From NCBI GenBank assembly GCA_029817715.1, contig JARUPY010000538.1, positions 9,176,001 through 9,240,000 on the forward strand: 64,000 bases of DNA, written 5' to 3'. Below, in pieces: positions 36,250-47,029 of the stretch (position 1 is its first letter; the number at the start of each line of letters is the position of its first letter). Under the pieces are notes generated by a model, which saw only the letters and a list, made by a program, of their open reading frames with translations, ran no database searches and was not told where the DNA came from. Source of the DNA: Melastoma dodecandrum. Taxonomy: Eukaryota > Streptophyta > Magnoliopsida > Myrtales > Melastomataceae. The position numbers and the translations under genes are program-made.

Positions 36250-36740
36250 TGTTTTACATCAATTTCAAACTGCTTATTTTCGCAACACTTGGAATCTTCA
36301 GTCATACGAATCACCAATGATGGTTCTGGAGACTCAAGAAGAAGCTCCTATCGCGAACCAAATGACTCCCAGGTCAACATTCAGGAAGACCAAGGTGAGA
36401 ATCCAGGCAGCCATAATGAGCGAGAGCATGTGGACAATGCTGCAGAAGAAAACCAAGAGGGAGGGCTTATACATGACACCAAAATCAAAGATCTAGGGGA
36501 AGAGAGTCAACAACTTCACAGATCTGACCAGTCTCCAAGGGAATCATCATCAAATGCCCCCGTTATCTCAGGGCATTATCTTCAAGAAGGTGTCTCGAGA
36601 CTTCACATGGTCTTGAAGGAACATGAACTTGAAGTTGTTCGCTCTGAATGGAAGGCAGAGATATCGAGATCGAAGCTTTGAAAGTCTCCCTCGAGTAGGA
36701 GAAGATTGCCAGAGCGTCGATAATGCAAAAGTTACTTTCT

Positions 36741-37694
36741 CCTCTGTTATTGAGATCTACTGCTAGGTCGAAGGAGGAGATTAGATGCTCTATCCTTATG
36801 ATGTTGGAGAAACAAATATAGCTTATTTCCTTTGTGTGTGGGTTAGACAGATTTGTGTTTACCCTTGCCTATTTTGCACCAACATTTATTATCTATTGCC
36901 TTCCCTCACAATTTTTTTTATCAAGAATTAATTTTGGGGCATTAATAGTAATCGTATATTTCCAAAACATTCACCATTTCATGAGGTGATAAGTTTGACC
37001 TATATCAGGTCATGTATTAGTCAATAAAGCTCTTAGGATTCCGACAGCAAATCGGACTATTAAGATTTTCCAAATCCTGAAAATTAATTTCCGCATTTAA
37101 TTTTTAGCCTATAAATAGAGTCTTTCAAAAGACAAACTTCATCTTCTTCATTCGCCCTGCTTGTTCCATTCATAATGTCTCGCCGAGAAGCTTTTAGTTT
37201 GAAAACCACCTCTTCGAAATCAAAGCCTAAGTTCACGACCTTAAATCTCTTTAAAGCTTAAGTCCACAACCTTAGGTAAGGGATTTCTTGCATTTCTTCT
37301 CTCGCCTCCACCTAGATAGGTGGAGAGTTCGAAATTTCGAAATCTCATCCTATCCCTTTCAAGGTAAAGGAAAACATGGTGGCGCTCTTTAGAAAGACGA
37401 GCACAACACCTGGGGAACCAGAGGGAATACCCAGGATATAGCATGATAGAGCCTACCTGAGAAGTACCAGCAAAGGAAAAGAATGCAATATCGTCGCAAC
37501 AATCACAACCAGTTGACCTTCGTGTGTGCACTATAGTTCTAGGACAATCAAAAATCAAGTTGCATTTTAGGCTACCACGGTATAATAAGTTTTAAACGTT
37601 ATTGTCGATTGAACTTGTATTAGTATGTAATACAATATCGATAGTCTTTTTTATTGAATCACTCATTTTGGACCGACTCTGTCAACTGTGAACA
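36741..37694. other. Region between accessory ORF and integrase
   Basis: No recognised coding sequence. It includes the plus-strand promoter-like site at 37108-37118. 37241-37558 is open on the minus strand, but its sequence is not Gypsy-like and I treat it as chance. Confidence 0.4.
37108..37175 (+). promoter_or_regulatory. Plus-strand TATA box and ATG inside element C
   Basis: CCTATAAATAGAG is followed 57 bases later by ATAATGTCTCGCCGAG. The first codons (M-S-R) equal those at the accessory ORF start (33509), and the leader is pyrimidine-rich. The frame after the ATG closes within about 30 codons (near 37258). It is either a decayed second antisense promoter or chance. Confidence 0.3.
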
Positions 37695-38976
37695 CTATTC
37701 ATGGCATCTACGTTGAATTTCCCTTAAATGTGACTGCCATTGTGTGGGCCGATGTTTCTCAAGATGTTTCCCATTAACCTTTAAAGCATTTCGTTCACCA
37801 TTCAAGTTCGATAAGTGATAAGCGTTCTTCGAATACACTTCACCCACTCGGAATAGACCTTCCCAAGTAGGTGACAATTTTTCAAGGAAATATTCTTTCT
37901 TTCTAAATGGAAGAATCATCTTCCAAACTAGGTCACCTTGGACAAACGACTTCACATTGACTCCTTTATTATAGTTTCTAGTGACTTGTTCCTTTGAACT
38001 TAGATTCGATTCAAAGCATTGACGCGTCTAGACTCGAGTTCTTTGATTTCCAAATACATGCCTTCATCATAATCGAGAACATCTTTATTTTCGTGCATTT
38101 GGACCAGAATCGACTTGTAATGAGTCTCAATAGGTAGTATTGCGTCATGCCCATAATACACTAGGCTGTAAGGAGACTGACCAATACTTTCGCGTTTTGT
38201 AACCCTTAAAGCCCACAATGTATCTAAAGTAAAGTATGTCATTGTCGATGGTTACTATCGATCATCTTCTGAATAATATTATTCTTTATAATTTTATTAC
38301 TCGATTCAACTTGCCCATCTGACTGTGCATAGTAAGGAGAAGAGTTAGTTATCGTGAACCCAAACTCCTAGGCAAAGTATTTAATTACAGTGCCGTTAAA
38401 AACTATTGCGTTATCAACAACAAAGTTTTGAGGGATACCAAATCGATCTTTTTCAAAAGATCGACCACCTCAGCTTGGGTAGCATTCTTATATGCTTTTG
38501 CCTCGATCCATTTAGTAAAATAATCTGTCACGACTAATATGTATGCATCACCCTTCGTCGAACTTTGTCTTATTTCTCCAATCATATCCATAGCCCATGA
38601 CCTAAAAGGCCATGATTTTACAATTGGATGTAATAGTGCGGCTGGTACGTGAGAGATCGAACCATGCCTTCGGCATTTTTCATACCCTTGAGCCATGTTG
38701 ATGCAGTCCTTCATCTTTGACGGCCAGAAAAAACCATGTCTTCTGATGGACCAACACATGTTTGGTCCCGATAGGTGTAGACCACATAATACCCCATGCG
38801 TTTCCAGCATTATTGGAATCGCTTCTTCTATATCGACGCATATTAGTAAAACACCATAGTTTTGTTTTCGATACAAAACACCATCGATCAAGGCGTAGAA
38901 CCCTTGTCGACAATTTTAGTTGGCGGGTTGCCGCTTTCCGGTATTGGAGAGGAAGTCGACAAAGGACGTTCTCCAA
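37695..38976 (-). pseudogene. Element C integrase (broken)
   Basis: 38891-38403 is open for 162 codons. It has the zinc module (HGVLCGLHLSGPNMCW, then GYEKCRRHG) and the core start WPFRSWAMDMIGEI with the first catalytic Asp, then VVTDYFTKWIEAKAYKNATQ. The core is cut after KKIDLVSLKT. 38242-38000 continues with RVTKRESIGQSPYSLVYYGHDAILPIE, and 37955-37695 holds the C-terminal module (GDLVWKMILPF, then LSPTWEGLFRVGEVYSKNAYHL). Stops and frameshifts separate the three parts, including in the second half of the catalytic core. Confidence 0.85.
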
Positions 38977-39185
38977 TCATGTTTGGAGGTAAATACATTA
39001 ATAGCATGCATTATTTCAACAGCATCATGCAGAACAGAAGAAACATGTTGAATGTCTCCTCCCTATTCATGGAACAATTGCGAGCTATGTCGGAAACCAG
39101 ACGCATGTTACGCCAATTCATTGGCTACAAAGTTGTCCTTCCGAGGTATGTGCGTGAACTTGACCACTTTAAACAACGGGATTAA

Positions 39186-39650
39186 TTAATGCACTTCATC
39201 TAAATATTGTTGCAAATGCTCAAAGGTACACATGTTTACATAGTTATCATGATTAATCACTAATTGTGAATCTCCATAAATGGTACAACAATGAGCCTTT
39301 CGATCGATCAAAGTACGTAAAGCCAAAATGACAGCTTCATACTCAATCGAGATTTTGGTAAATTCACCATGTAATTTATAAGCTAACTTATGGTGAACTG
39401 TCAAAGGAGACATAATGTATATACCAATACCACATACATGTGTCGATGTAGAACCATCAAACGATACTTCCCAATATTCATCTTCTTTTGGTGGGGAATC
39501 TAAACTTTGCCCATAATTAACAAGGAAATGTGTCAAGACTTGCCCTTTGACCGCTGTCTGAGGTCGATACATCAAATCAAACAGAGAAAGAATAAGACTC
39601 CATTTGCTTAACCGACCAGTGAGCAATGCGCTACCAATGAATGTTTTCAA
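39186..39650 (-). pseudogene. Element C extra (archaeal-type) RNase H
   Basis: An open 154-codon segment reads YWEVSFDGSTSTHVCGIGIY, then FTKISIEYEAVILALRTLID, then TIYGDSQLVINHD. The D (FDGS), E (EYEA) and D (GDSQL) set matches the second RNase H domain known from Tat-lineage Gypsy elements, located between the classical RNase H and integrase. All three acidic residues are present, making this one of the best-preserved parts of element C. The lead-in (SKWSLILSLFDLMYRPQTAVKG) is the usual linker. Confidence 0.8.
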
Positions 39651-41040
39651 TATCGGAGTGTTAGAGACTATGTAGACAATGTTATTTCCGATGTAATGTC
39701 ATATTTTCATTACAGAGTAGAATACTAAAAGGCAGAACTTTTCATTATTCGATCATTTGATCTCGATTGGATCCAGAATACGGGACATGTAGCACACAAC
39801 ATGTTTATTGTGACCCAACAGCGACCTAATTACTCATTCTCCAACATCAAGATATAAAATAAAAGGCTACCCAACTTGAGGAGACACCTCAACTAGAGGA
39901 TTCGTAAGGTAAGCTTTAATTTTCTTAAAGGCTTTCTCATGATCCTTTGTCCAGACGAAATCAACCTTACCTCGCAATGAAGTGGAAAAAACTTATATCT
40001 TTCCCGCAATATTGCCAATGAAACGCCATATATAGTTTATTCGACCTAAGAAACCTTGTAGTTGCTTCTTCGTTGTAGGAGGGCAAAGACCCTGAATAGC
40101 CTTTTTATGTGCAAAAAACAAAACGAATTTCCCGATCGAACGCGGAATGCATATTTGAGGGGGTTCACCTTAAGGTTTTGTTTCTTCATATGGAAGAAGG
40201 CATTCTTCAAATCATCGACATGACAATCATCTGATATTGACTTGAGAACAATATCATCAATATATACTTTTACAATTTTTCCGATCAAAGAATCGAAAAT
40301 AAGATTCATCGCTCTTTAGTATGTTGCCCTTGCGTTTTTTTAATCCGAATTGCATGACTACCAATTCGAAAATCCCAAATGGAGAATGGAACGTAGTTTT
40401 GTAATTGTCTTCTTCGGTGATGAAAATTTAGTTATAACTGGAATACCCATCCATAAAGGATATGATTGGATGACCAGTAGATTAACTCATTGGCAATCGG
40501 CATAAGATATTCATCGTTAGGCGTTGCCTTATTTAAATAACTGAAGTTGATGCGTACACTCACTTTACAATTTTTCTTCTTCATAGGTACAATCGACAAT
40601 ATCCAATCAGTATATCTGGAAGTTCGAATCTATCCTGCATCAAACAACTTCTTTACTTCGTCATACGCATTTTGACGATATTGAGCTGGGATACGTCGCG
40701 GTTCTTGTTTGATTGCTTTTAAGTCGGGTTTTGTTGAAAGTTTGTGTTCCACCAAACTTCTAACCCCGGTATTTCAGTATAATCCCAAGGAAAATAATCT
40801 TTAAATTCTTGCAGGGTTTGCAAGATCGAACGGAATAGTTTTTTGTCCATTTCACTACTAATGAAAGTGGGTCGAGGAACTTGTTCTGTTCCTAAATTCA
40901 CCGTCTTAAGAGCATCGCACGACGTCATTAATGACTGTCAATCTTTAGAAGAACCCAAGTCAGATTGAAGACAATATGTTGTTTTATTCATCATTGGATG
41001 TATTACAACATTAATCAAACCCTTACACGATTTCAAACCA
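39651..41040 (-). pseudogene. Element C reverse transcriptase and RNase H (broken)
   Basis: 40928-40719 carries the lead segment PRPTFISSEMDKKLFRSILQ, then FPWDYTEIPGLE. The fingers and palm between 40720 and 40310 are present but in broken frames. 40309-40046 has IVKVYIDDIVLKSISDDCHV with the catalytic DD box, then NPLKYAFRVRSG. The classical RNase H (40020-39660) is recognisable only as fragments. The layout matches element A's reverse transcriptase. Confidence 0.85.
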
Positions 41041-41473
41041 AGGTTCGACTAATCACCTTTAGCACGTTCATCGGGACTCTCAACGTCCAGCGACCTAACA
41101 TCTAAACACAACGCTAGACTAAACCAACTTGTTAGTCTATACAATCGTAGTCGCTCCATGGCATCGACGACTACGTCTTCCTCTTCGTCTTTAAGCATCA
41201 CACTTTTCCCGGAGGAGCCTGTCAGGGTCCACATCCGGGTTAGTAACTCCATTATCTTTCGCACCATCGATTTTCCCCTCATCGATGTTATCATCCAATC
41301 CAAGCATTGTTTTTATTGCATGAAGACTTTTGGCCAACTTTTCCTCACGTCGAGCTTGGGCAGCGGCTTCGACTTCCGCAGGGACTTAGTTAGAATCCCA
41401 ACCAATGGATGCATCGACATCGGGGTGAAGGGGAACTCCATATGTGACCAGGTACTTGAATGTCCCAGATGAC

Positions 41474-41968
41474 TCACTTAGTGGGCCGACATCTTGGGTC
41501 ACCAAGATTATACCTTTTCTTCAAGCTGAGATCCTTAACAGTTTTGACATTTTCTCCTGTAAAGATTTCAACTATGTTAATATTGGGAATAAGAATCGAT
41601 TCAACCGGCATGAGTTCTATTTCCGACTCTAACCAAAGCACGATGAAGAGTAGAAGGATAACAGGAGCCTTATGCAACCAATCTCACCCTAAAAAAGCAT
41701 TAAAAGTAGTTGCAACATCGATGACGAACAGGGCAGTATTCATAACAAAGCGCCCCACTTTTAGTCGAATTGGGATTGCACCTATACTCTTGGACATCAA
41801 ACCATTGAAGCCACTTATAGTGACGTCTGTGGTCTGTAGGTCATCTCGATTCAAACCAAGAAAATTGAACGTACTCAAAGGGAGCACACTCATCGTCGCT
41901 CCATTATTGATCAAGACATTTTCAAGTCGAATGTCATTGAAATCTACCTCAATATACAAGGAATGCAT
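41474..41968 (-). pseudogene. Protease copy 1 (nearest reverse transcriptase)
   Basis: Retropepsin reading MHSLYIEVDFNDIRLENVLI, active site NNGATMSVLPL, then TFNAFLG and DWLHKAP. A TGA at 41684-41686 replaces the Arg of FLGRDWL present in the other copies. The catalytic Asp position is Asn. This copy is contiguous with the reverse transcriptase lead on its 3' side. Confidence 0.85.
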
Positions 41969-42566
41969 ATGATACTACATCGAAGTAGTGGGTTTCGAAA
42001 ACCAGTGAACAGGAAAGCTCACAGGCCAGAGGACAACCTGTGAAGTCAAAGATCCCGGGTTACCTGTATCCTGTCGAATCATACTTTTGTCCGCAAATTC
42101 TGAAGCTCATATTACACTCTACGGGGCAAACGCTCGGACTCGAGAAACCATCCTTGATAGAATTATAATCCGAGTCATCGAACTCATCGTCACCCAGAGG
42201 AGTGGGAGGATTGAATCGAATCGTGGGTCTCCGGGGTGCTATATCAACAGCAGGCATCGACGACTACGTCTTCCTCTTCGTCTTTAAGCATCACTCTTTT
42301 CCCGGAGGAGCCTGTCAGGGTCCACATCCGGGTTAGTAACTCCATTATCTTTCGCACCATCGATTTTCCCCTCATCGATGTTATCATCCAATCCAAGCAT
42401 TGTTTTTATTGCATGAAGACTTTTGGCCAACTTTTCCTCACGCCGAGCTTGGGCAGCGGCTTCGACTTCCGCAGGGCCTTGGTTAGAATCCCAACCAATG
42501 GATGCATCGACATCGGGGTGAAGGGGAACTCCATATGTGACCAGGTACTTGAATGTCCCAGATGAC

Positions 42567-43061
42567 TCACTTAGTGGGCCGACATTTTGGGTCACCAAGA
42601 TTATACCTTTTCTTCAAGCTGAGATCCTTAACAGTTTTGACATTTTCTCCTGTAAAGATTTCAACTATGTTAATATTGGGAATAAGAATCGATTCAACCG
42701 GCATGAGTTCTATTTCTGACTCTAACCAAAGCACGATGAAGAGTAGAAGGATAGCAGGAGCCTTATGCAACCAATCTCTCCCCAAAAAAGCATTAAAAGT
42801 AGTTGCAACATCGATGACGAACAGGGCAGTATTCATAACAAAGCGCCCCACTTTTAGTCGAATTGGGATTGCACCTATACTCTTGGACATCAAACCATTG
42901 AAGCCACTTATAGTGACGTCTGTGGTCTGTAGGTCATCTCGATTCAAACCAAGAAAATTGAACGTACTCAAAGGGAGCACATTCATCGTGGCTCCATTAT
43001 TGATCAAGACTTTTTCAAGTCGAATGTCATTGAAATCTACCTCAATATACAAGGAATGCAT
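42567..43061 (-). pseudogene. Protease copy 2 (open frame, Asn at active site)
   Basis: 164 open codons covering the whole retropepsin fold: NNGATMNVLPLSTF at the active site, VTISGFNG in the flap region, and FLGRDWLHKAPA at the end. Only the Asp-to-Asn change in the active site argues against activity. It is isolated from gag and reverse transcriptase by stops in the neighbouring linkers. Confidence 0.85.
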
Positions 43062-43659
43062 ATGATACTACATCGAAGTAGTGGGTTTCGAAAACCAGTG
43101 AACAGGAAAGCTCACAGGCCAGAGGACAACCTGTGAAGTCAAAGATCCCGGGTTACCTGTATCCTGTCGAATCATACTTTTGTCCGCAAATTCTGAAGCT
43201 CATATTACACTCTACGGGGCAAACGCTCGGACTCGAGAAACCATCCTTGATAGAATTATAATCCGAGTCATCGAACTCATCGTCACCCAGAGGAGTGGGA
43301 GGATTGAATCGAATCGTGGGTCTCCGGGGTGCTATATCAACAGCAGGTATCGACGACTACGTCTTCCTCTTCGTCTTTAAGCATCACACTTTTCCCGGAG
43401 GAGCCTGTCAGGGTCCACATCCGGGTTAGTAACTCCATTATCTTTCGCACCATCGATTTTCCCCTCATCGATGTGATCATCCAATCCAAGCATTGTTTTT
43501 ATTGCATGAAGACTTTTGGCCAACTTTTCCTCACGCCGAGCTTGGGCAGCGACTTCGACTTCCGCAGGGAGTTGGTTAGAATCCCAACCAATGGATGCAT
43601 CGACATCGGGGTGAAGGGAAACTCCATATGTGACCAGGTACTTGAATGTCCCAGATGAC

Positions 43660-44154
43660 TCACTTAGTGGGCCGACATTTTGGGTCACCAAGATTATACC
43701 TTTTCTTCAAGCTGAGATCCTTAACAGTTTCGACATTTTCTCCTGTAAAGATTTCAACTATGTTAATATTGGGAATAAGAATCGATTCAACCGGAATGAG
43801 TTCTATTTCCGACTCTAACCAAAGCACGATGAAGAGTAGAAGGATAGCAGGAGCCTTATGCAACCAATCTCTCCCTAAAAAAGCATTAAAAGTAGTTGCA
43901 ACATCGATGACGAACAGGGCAGTATTCATAACAAAGCGCCCCACTTTTAGTCGAATTGGGATTGCACCTATACTCTTGGACATCAAACCATTGAAGCCAC
44001 TTATAGTGACGTCTGTGGTCTGTAGGTCATCTCGATTCAGACCAAGAAAATTGAACGTACTCAAAGGGAGCACATTCATCGTGGCTCCATTATTGATCAA
44101 GACTTTTTCAAGTCGAATGTCATTGAAATCTACCTCAATATACAAGGAATGCAT
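43660..44154 (-). pseudogene. Protease copy 3 (open frame, Asn at active site)
   Basis: Same 164-codon frame as copy 2. It has ELIPVES where copies 1 and 2 have ELMPVES, and NVETVKD where they have NVKTVKD; both variants are shared with copies 4 and 5. Confidence 0.85.
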
Positions 44155-44752
44155 ATGATACTACATCGAAGTAGTGGGTTTCGAAAACCAGTGAACAGGA
44201 AAGCTCACAGGCCAGAGGACAACCTGTGAAGTCAAAGATCCCGGGTTACCTGTATCCTGTCGAATCATACTTTTGTCCGCAAATTCTGAAGCTCATATTA
44301 CACTCTACGGGGCAAACGCTCGGACTCGAGAAACCATCCTTGATAGAATTATAATCCGAGTCATCGAACTCATTGTCACCCAGAGGAGTGGGAGGATTGA
44401 ATCGAATCGTGGGTCTCCGGGGTGCTATATCGACAGCAGGTATCGACGACTACGTCTTCCTCTTCGTCTTTAAGCATCACTCTTTTCCCGGAGGAGCCTG
44501 TCAGGGTCCACATTCGGGTTAGTAACTCCATTATCTTTCGCACCATCGATTTTCCCCTCATCGATGTGATCATCCAATCCAAGCATTGTTTTTATTGCAT
44601 GAAGACTTTTGGCCAACTTTTCCTCACGCCGAGCTTGGGCAGCGGCTTCGACTTCCGCAGGGACTTGGTTAGAATCCCAACCAATGGATGCATCGACATC
44701 GGGGTGAAGGGAAACTCCATATGTGACCAGGTACTTGAATGTCCCAGATGAC

Positions 44753-45246
44753 TCACTTAGTGGGCCGACATTTTGGGTCACCAAGATTATACCTTTTCTT
44801 CATGCGGAGATCCTTAACAGTTTCGACATTTTCTCCTGTAAAGATTTCAACTATGTTAATATTGGGAATAAGAATCGATTCAACCGGAATGAGTTCTATT
44901 TCCGACTCTAACCAAAGCACGATGAAGAGTAGAAGGATAGCAGGAGCCTTATGCAACCAATCTCTCCCTAAAAAAGCATTAAAAGTAGTTGCAACATCGA
45001 TGACGAACAGGGCAGTATTCATAACAAAGCGCCCCACTTTTAGTCGAATTGGGATTGCACCTATACTCTTGGACATCAAACCATTGAAGCCACTTATAGT
45101 GACGTCTGTGGTCTGTAGGTCATCTCGATTCAAACCAAGAAAATTGAACGTACTCAAAGGGAGCACATTCATCGTGGCTCCATTATTGATCAAGACATTT
45201 CAAGTCGAATGTCATTGAAATCTACCTCAATATACAAGGAATGCAT
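44753..45246 (-). pseudogene. Protease copy 4 (frameshifted)
   Basis: Same domain, but one T is missing in the run near 45197-45200, which separates the N-terminal MHSLYIEVDF part from NNGATMNVLPL. It has a unique DLRMKKRYN at the C-terminal side. Confidence 0.85.
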
Positions 45247-45844
45247 ATGATACTACATCGAAGTAGTGGGTTTCGAAAACCAGTGAACAGGAAAGCTCAC
45301 AGGCCAGAGGACAACCTGTGAAGTCAAAGATCCCGGGTTACCTGTATCCTGTCGAATCATACTTTTGTCCGCAAATTCTGAAGCTCATATTACACTCTAC
45401 GGGGCAAACGCTCGGACTCGAGAAACCATCCTTGATAGAATTATAATCCGAGTCATCGAACTCATTGTCACCCAGAGGAGTGGGAGGATTGAATCGAATC
45501 GTGGGTCTCCGGGGTGCTATATCAACAGCAGGTATCGACGACTACGTCTTCCTCTTCGTCTTTAAGCATCACTCTTTTCCCGGAGGAGCCTGTCAGGGTC
45601 CACATTCGGGTTAGTAACTCCATTATCTTTCGCACCATCGATTTTCCCCTCATCGATGTGATCATCCAATCCAAGCATTGTTTTTATTGCATGAAGACTT
45701 TTGGCCAACTTTTCCTCACGCCGAGCTTGGGCAGCGGCTTCGACTTCCACAGGGACTTGGTTAGAATCCCAACCAATGGATGCATCGACATCGGGGTGAA
45801 GGGAAACTCCATTTGTGACCAGGTACTTGAATGTCCCAGATGAC

Positions 45845-46338
45845 TCACTTAGTGGGCCGACATTTTGGGTCACCAAGATTATACCTTTTCTTCATGCTGA
45901 GATCCTTAACAGTTTCGACATTTTCTCCTGTAAAGATTTCAACTATGTTAATATTGGGAATAAGAATCGATTCAACCGGAATGAGTTCTATTTCCGACTC
46001 TAACCAAAGCACGATGAAGAGTAGAAGGATAGCAGGAGCCTTATGCAACCAATCTCTCCCTAAAAAAGCATTAAAAGTAGTTGCAACATCGATGACGAAC
46101 AGGGCAGTATTCATAACAAAGCGCCCCACTTTTAGTCGAATTGGGATTGCACCTATACTCTTGGACATCAAACCATTGAAGCCACTTATAGTGACGTCTG
46201 TGGTCTGTAGGTCATCTCGATTCAAACCAAGAAAATTGAACGTACTCAAAGGGAGCACATTCATCGTGGCTCCATTATTGATCAAGACATTTCAAGTCGA
46301 ATGTCATTGAAATCTACCTCAATATACAAGGAATGCAT
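45845..46338 (-). pseudogene. Protease copy 5 (nearest gag, frameshifted)
   Basis: Carries the same one-base deletion as copy 4 (near 46289-46292) and shares DLSMKKRYN-region variants with it. Its upstream side joins the unique gag sequence of element C. Confidence 0.85.
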
Positions 46339-46429
46339 ATGATACTACATCGAAGTAGTGGGTTTCGAAAACCAGTGAACAGGAAAGCTCACAGGCCAGA
46401 GGACAACCTGTGAAGTCAAAGATCCCGGG

Positions 46430-46996
46430 TTACCTGTATCCTGTCGAATCATACTTTTGTCCGCAAATTCTGAAGCTCATATTACACTCTACGGGGCAAA
46501 CGCTCGGACTCGAGAAACCATCCTTGATAGAATTATAATCCGAGTCATCGAACTCATCGTCACCCAGAGGAGTGGGAGGATTGATTCGAATCGTGGGTCT
46601 CCGGGGTGCTATATCAACAGCAGGTATTTTCATATCAACCAAACAGGCTTCATTAACCTCTTGATCCAGCTTCATCCTTTTTTCCTCCACACAAATTGGA
46701 CGTCTTTCCTTCCTTCTTTTGTTACTTTTAGAGGTACCAAACCCTTGTTTGATCACTTGTTGCCAACTACCATCGATAGAACTTCTAATTTTATATGCCT
46801 TTGGTCGACACAAGTCATTAGTGAAATCATGATATATCTGGACATACTGCCTCAAGTAAGGATTGTACCCCTCTATAGGAGAAATCACATCATTAACCGC
46901 ATCGACACAAAATACTTGATTAATCTCGCTCGTACCTAACTTTGGCATCCTTATGTGTGTGATCTCAAACATGTTTGCAGAAAACATGACAATCAA
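46430..46996 (-). pseudogene. Element C gag-protease linker (open segment)
   Basis: 188 open codons: EGYNPYLRQYVQIYHDFTND, then a basic stretch SKSNKRRKERRPI that may bind nucleic acid, then acidic PTPLGDDEFDDSDYNS and PVECNMSFRICGQKYD up to a stop. The last 60 or so codons belong to array unit 5 and recur in all units; the first 125 or so are unique. Confidence 0.8.
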
Positions 46997-47029
46997 CTTC
47001 TAGAAGTAGTTGTAGGAGCACAGATTGCA

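Larger units (their letters stand above)
33509..36740 (+). pseudogene. Antisense accessory ORF with plant mobile domain-like protein (broken)
   Basis: This gene runs opposite to gag-pol, between the 3' LTR and integrase, where Tat-lineage elements carry an antisense ORF. From the ATG at 33509 (MSRVSINSTP) the readable parts, in shifting frames, are WARKWLNSRRKEW, LAALLSLWDVTP and LTDCDVPG. FIVVWLSKFIFC and FLVKAEEPVALALFLLCLIY follow at 34190-34320, and FNVYNPQLGARQFGFVQ at about 34850-34900. The WLSKFIF...ALA...LxxLY and YNPxxxARQFGF patterns are those of plant mobile domain (PMD) proteins. The C-terminal part is acidic, then helical (36289-36680). Stops occur near 33604, 34161 and 34380. 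Possible GT-AG introns are noted in the findings. Confidence 0.65.
41160..46622 (-). repeat. Five-copy tandem array of a 1093-bp gag-protease unit
   Basis: Units start at about 41160, 42253, 43346, 44439 and 45531. The first three are 1093 bp; the last two are 1092 bp because each lacks one base in a T run. Each unit, read on the minus strand, holds the gag C-terminal linker (PTPLGDDEFDDSD), the protease, and the spacer before reverse transcriptase (LGLDD, then GKIDGAKDNG, then DEEEDVVVD). Copies differ at about 1% of positions by eye. The left flank joins at CCATGGCATCGACG, unit junctions read CAGCAGGTATCGACG (GGCATCGACG at the first), and the right flank reads CAGCAGGTATTTTC. A GG(C/T)AT microhomology therefore lies at the breakpoints. 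The plus-strand ORFs of 100-170 codons in the array are shadows. Confidence 0.97.

Noticed and set aside
37241..37558. 105-codon minus-strand ORF after integrase of element C
   Set aside because: The sequence is unlike any Gypsy domain and lies beyond the integrase C-terminus; it is probably a chance opening.
41158..46310. Plus-strand ORFs of 104-170 codons repeated five times, which look like a conserved gene family
   Set aside because: They are antisense shadows of the protease and linker units in the 1093-bp array. The minus-strand reading gives recognisable retropepsin sequence, and the plus reading gives Ser/Arg-rich sequence with no known fold.
41160..46622. CRISPR array or host tandem gene cluster as explanation of the regular repeats
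   Set aside because: Units are over 1 kb with no spacer structure, the sequence is a retrotransposon protease, and the genome context is a plant nuclear genome.
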